Part shown: in pieces, positions 59,768-64,000 of the stretch | How positions within the stretch are numbered: the stretch's first letter is position 1 | How the letters are laid out: the number at the start of each line of letters is the position of its first letter | NCBI GenBank assembly: GCA_911728455.2 | Contig: OU452228.1 | Coordinates: 4,216,001 to 4,280,000, forward strand | Source of the DNA: Marthasterias glacialis | Taxonomy: Eukaryota; Echinodermata; Asteroidea; Forcipulatida; Asteriidae | DNA length: 64,000 nucleotides | Direction: 5' to 3' | Notes under the pieces: model-generated | The model's database searches: none | What the model saw: the letters and a program-made list of their open reading frames with translations, nothing else | Told to the model about the DNA's origin: nothing | Translations under genes and position numbers: made by a program

Positions 59768-62471
59768 ACAATAAAAATCTGTAGTTGTCTGAGAAAATAT
59801 AGGACTAGTTCAGTCTAGCCCACATCACCAAAACCTTGAGTGGTCAGATGCAAGTCCTTTTACATCACTTTCCTTTGATATTATTTTATACACATTTTAA
59901 TGGAAATGTCCGGTATCTGTTTCCGTGGAATGTTCACAAAATGAATTATTATTCTTATGGGAAATTGTGGAATTTCAGCAGGGTTTCTCTTCCACAAACC
60001 ACTGTTTATTAACTTAACTATATCAACATTAATGTCCCCATGGGGGAGGCAGACAGAGATGTCTGATGCATAATGGGGTCCAGTACTGATGGGGAGGCCA
60101 AGGGGGGTCATCCTCCCAGGAGATGTCGTTATTAGTTCCCATCACAAACCTGTCTGTCTTTGCTGTGTCTTGTTGTGCTTCTTAAGCAGCCATTTCAGAA
60201 GAAAAGTAGAATTCAATGCAGTTCAAAATTACTTTCAAAAAGAAGTAAAGACTGCTTCATACTGTGCTTACATGCTCATGCACAATGGTGCTTACTTTCT
60301 GAAGGTGGTGTTCATATTTAACCAGGGGGGTGGGGCTTGAGACCCCCCCCCCCTGCTTAGTCAGAACCCTTGCCCAAAGGGTTAAAAATGCACAAATGAA
60401 TGGTCCGATACATTAAATAGACACCCCCCCCCCCCAATTTATGTCTTTTCCCCCATTTGCCCCCCAAAATGGAAATGTCTGGCTTTTACCAATGTATTTA
60501 TGCATAAACTTCCCTCATCAAAACAACCCCTACTCCTGAAAAAAAATAATAATAATAATATTAAATGCTTTTGATAAGTACAACAAATCTGCATACTCAC
60601 CGGGGTGCATGTGCATGAACAGGTTCACTTGATATTTATCATTTTCCCCCCACATTTTGGAGTCAAAAACAGACTGCCTTGTGATTATGTTTATAACATC
60701 CACCAAAGTGTCTTATTTTGATTATCCTGATTCCTGATAGGGAAATGCTGTGACGCTTTTTAAACTGAGGGTCATCAATCATTTTTAACAAGTCATATTT
60801 TGAAATCACAATCTCTTGAGAAGTGTTTTGATTTTTAAGAGTTTTCTTCATTGATATTTTCTAATTTATATTTACTATTTTCAAAATAAACTGTACCCAA
60901 AAATGTGCTTAACCATGTTTTCTACTGAATAAAAAAAGACTATCCTTTAAAGCTTTTTAGTTAACTTGCTTATTACTTTCAGAGAATTTTAGGGTAATTG
61001 TTTAAGAATTCAGCTACAATTCTCAACTGTTTTGGTTACGAGAAATAATTAAATTAACGCGTTAATCAGAATTACATCTGAGGGTATTTGGATTGTTGGG
61101 GAAGGGGTGGATGGCCTCCTCCCCAGTGTGCAATCAATTCAGGAGTGAAATGTATTCCCCCGGCAACATCCAAATTTCCCACGGGTAAATTTTATTCTGG
61201 CCTCCCACTTGTAAATCCGTAGTATTGAGTGTCACTGCTTGTCTGTAATTTATTCATATGCAGGTTTTGTATATGAGATCATTGGTTAACTTGTCTCGGC
61301 AAAAAGTCTTGGTGGTGTGGGTTTGGGCATTTTTTTTTTTTTTTACCACATCTCAGACGGTGTGTGCTATAGCATGTATGCTTAAGATCCTGAAATCATA
61401 TTGTCATGAATGTCAAACTCTGCAGATCTCCATGGATCTTGGCTTGTTTGGCTGCATGAGTCATCCATTCATCATGCTGGGCATAAATTCAGCCGCTTTA
61501 CGAAACAGTCGGCTTAAATTCAGATCAGACTTTGATTTCTAAATTTCACCAGGTCTGCAGGAGAAGGATCTGTAAGTGAGGTGGGGACCAGAATGTGTGA
61601 ATAGTTATGGGTTTATATTACCATTGACTGCTATGGTGATGATATTGGTGAATGTCATGGTCTATAACGGAGACACAATGCTATGATGTCATCAGCATTG
61701 AATGACTATGTCGTTGGGCCATCATGAATTTAAATGTCAACCATTCAGGTCGTGTAGGATGGATACAATTTATATGCTTTGCGTCGGCCTTCAGTCATTT
61801 CTAATCTTGAGTTTTTCAGACATTGATTACTGAGAGCTAATTTTTATTTCATTTGTGTAAATATAGGTAGTAAATATTCTAGGTTTGGTTTAATCTTGAG
61901 TGTCTGTAATTAATCAATAAGATCTTGGTGCTTGTATGGTATTGATTTTTAAGGAATTAAGACTTGATTTAAAACAAAAAATGCCTAAAAAGAATTTTAT
62001 TTTTTTATACAGAACTTGAAAATGATGGAGCTAAGTTAAAATAATGCTGACATGTAAAATCCTGATGCAAGCTAGTTGCAGACATTCCGAAAAAGCAAAC
62101 ATAAATGAATAAATAATCCCTACTCAAACTCACTCTCCTTCCCTTCTACTACCCCCTCCCGATCAATCTATCTAATTACTGGTCCATATTCATCTGCATA
62201 AATCCCTGCCTGATAAAGCAATCGTTCCTGTATAATCAGGGGCATGGTTTATGCAGCAGTCTCTATCTTTTGCTCCTGGGTCTACATGACAGTCTTATAA
62301 AGGCTCATGGGATGGGATGGTGAGTCATTTTTTTCCCTCTTGTGTTCCCACATTACTTTCTTTTTTTTCTCTATTTTCTCTCTCTTCCACTTGAAGAGCA
62401 GGATGTAGGAATGCAAATAAAGACCTGTTAGAATGAAGTGGGGAATCACTTAACTAAGCACAGGGTGCCCC

Positions 62472-62520
62472 CCGAAAAAAAAAAAAAAAAATAAATAAAT
62501 AAATAGATAAATAAATAAAT
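62472..62520. repeat. poly-A and (AAAT)n tract
   Basis: About 17 A residues followed by AAAT/AGAT units; may mark a retroposon tail or simple expansion. Confidence 0.85.
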
Positions 62521-63897
62521 GTCAAAATCTGAATATTTACAAATGTGTGAAAATCTTATGTGAGAATATATTAAGTGTTCACATTTTTAGGGTCTGCTTA
62601 ATTAATTACAACAGATGCATGATTTTTCTATATGGCATTAAGAAATACATGAACAACAGGAGGGTCAATGCTGACAAGTTCAATATAATGCTGTAAAATG
62701 TTAATCAATGAGGAATAGAACAGACAGTTTGTTTGAAAATTATTGTGTTAAAACGGTTATATGAGAAGTACGTCCAAAATTAAAGAAATGATAGAGTTCA
62801 CAATATGTTTGTTATAATTTGATCCTGGCTGATGTACTAGTGTTGGGCAAGACACGCTCACAACCATGGAGTTTGTTTATCATGGCCTCAACAAAAAACA
62901 TTGTCCCAATTGTCTCATTGGGATTGCAGGAGAGGGTCAGTGAAGTTTTGATTAACCAATTAAGCAACTGCTTAATTAAGAAGTGGAGTTTGATTATGAA
63001 ATATTGTTAGATTTCTTAACCATATTTCTCAGGAGATTTTCCTTTTTCAGTTTTTTTTTTTACGTGTACCGTTAGATTCGCTGGAACAAAATACAGATAC
63101 AAATCAGTAATATGAATTTGGCTTGGGCAATTTGTTGCCAGTCAGGATGGATTGCTTGTCAATTTTGTATCTTTTTTGTGCCCATATAAGTAATGATAGG
63201 CAGCTCTCATTGTACAAATTACATGTCGCTCTTTTATGTCATATTGCACTCGTGTACTTGTGCTGGCGTGGTTCATGTTAAAGCTGGGTGTCCCTGTTGA
63301 CTTAATATAATACCATTTCATCTTTGAAGTGCATTTGGAGTGAGAGCCATGGTAACCGGATGCTGTGAATTTAAGACTGATATCCCATCAACCGTGAGAA
63401 TTAACTTACTGTTAATATACATGAATTATTAAAAAGTCTTAAAGTACAAAGATATATCATCTGTGGAATTTTTGGATTCAAATGGTATTTTAAAGGGGTG
63501 AGACGGTGGTTTTTTGTTTTTTTATGTACATTTTATTTAAACCTTCTGTGTTGTAGTTTTTAAGAAAAGTATCCCAAATCCCAAAAAGTAAAAGCGAAAG
63601 TTTCTGTGAAAAGTGTTCACGACTTGTCCCCCTCTTTTTTTCTTTCTTTTTGTTTGTTTTTGTTTATATTAATTTTTATTTATTTGTTTATTTGAAGGGG
63701 TTTGTCCTGGTGTTTGTGGCACGGGACCCTTGCAAGGTGCTATATAAATGGGTCTCTTAATTCAAACTTAGTATACTTGTCAATAAAGTGATTTGAGATG
63801 CCCTCAGATAAAGTGCTACATAGAACCGAGTATTACTATTATTATTAAACTCTGTAACAATGTTAATTAAAATTTTAGTCGCAGTTTAACGGCCTGC

Positions 63898-64000
63898 AGG
63901 GACCGATTTCACAAAGCACTAAGATTCATCTAAGATGAGTTGATAGTATTACCATAGTGATTTGTATTGTGACATCACACTTTGCTTAGCAATTAAAGGT
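63898..64000. mobile_element. GATTTCACA-CACTAAGATTCATC MITE, copy 2, cut by the window end
   Basis: Direct copy of the first about 100 bp of 29358-29510, including GTATTACCATAGTGATTTGT and CACTTTGCTTAGCAATT. Confidence 0.7.

Larger units (their letters stand above)
47052..64000. other. long gene-poor stretch
   Basis: About 17 kb with no recognisable coding exon. Contents are the repeats listed separately plus simple tracts. It is either an intergenic desert or, if the candidate exon at 46960 is real, the start of a very long first intron. Confidence 0.45.

Noticed and set aside
62400-62430. strong pyrimidine tract with AG as an exon start
   Set aside because: No donor or open frame of note follows; pyrimidine tracts are frequent by chance in this AT-rich region.
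1-64000. CRISPR array, defence island, operon or phage
   Set aside because: Spliced genes, SINEs and MITEs show an animal genome; no regularly spaced short repeats with unique spacers were seen.

Overview
This is a stretch of an AT-rich, intron-rich animal genome. Two complete protein-coding genes can be rebuilt exon by exon, and they stand head to head. On the minus strand, nine exons between 10483 and 4863 encode a 571-residue BTB-BACK-Kelch protein of the KLHL1/4/5 group. On the plus strand, 23 exons between 12996 and 34037 encode a 780-residue coiled-coil protein that I recognise as SCLT1 (sodium channel and clathrin linker 1), a centriole distal-appendage component. All splice junctions I call have GT-AG ends and matching phases, so both reading frames stay open from start to stop. 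The deuterostome-like proteins, tRNA-derived SINEs and abundant short palindromic MITEs (for example the GTGGATTTCACAAA and CAGGCCTGA families) suggest an echinoderm, possibly a sea star; this is an impression from repeat style, not a proof.

Layout: 1-4862 is the 3' side of the kelch gene (probably a long 3' UTR plus repeats). 4863-10483 is the kelch gene. 10484-12995 is the shared 5' space, with mobile-element remnants and, about 180 bp before the SCLT1 start, an RFX X-box-like motif next to an inverted CCAAT box and a YY1-like site. 12996-34037 is SCLT1; its 6.7-kb first intron holds an 898-bp element with perfect 28-bp terminal inverted repeats, a 6-bp target duplication and a promoter-like segment starting an 84-codon ORF, followed by a large imperfect inverted repeat. 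34038-64000 is about 30 kb with no recognised protein. It holds many MITEs, among them a hAT-type element with an 8-bp target duplication, a long inverted repeat near 53 kb, and a weakly supported set of splice-flanked segments (39.5-47.1 kb) that could be the 5' end of a further plus-strand gene.

The two genes have no evident shared pathway: one is a candidate Cullin-3 substrate adaptor and the other a cilium-assembly protein. The most informative signals are the cilium-type promoter motif at SCLT1, the gene-capture-like TIR element in its first intron, the competing 3' splice sites at its last exon, and the range of non-autonomous DNA transposons. I saw no bacterial-type system, CRISPR array, rRNA, or reverse transcriptase or transposase domain.
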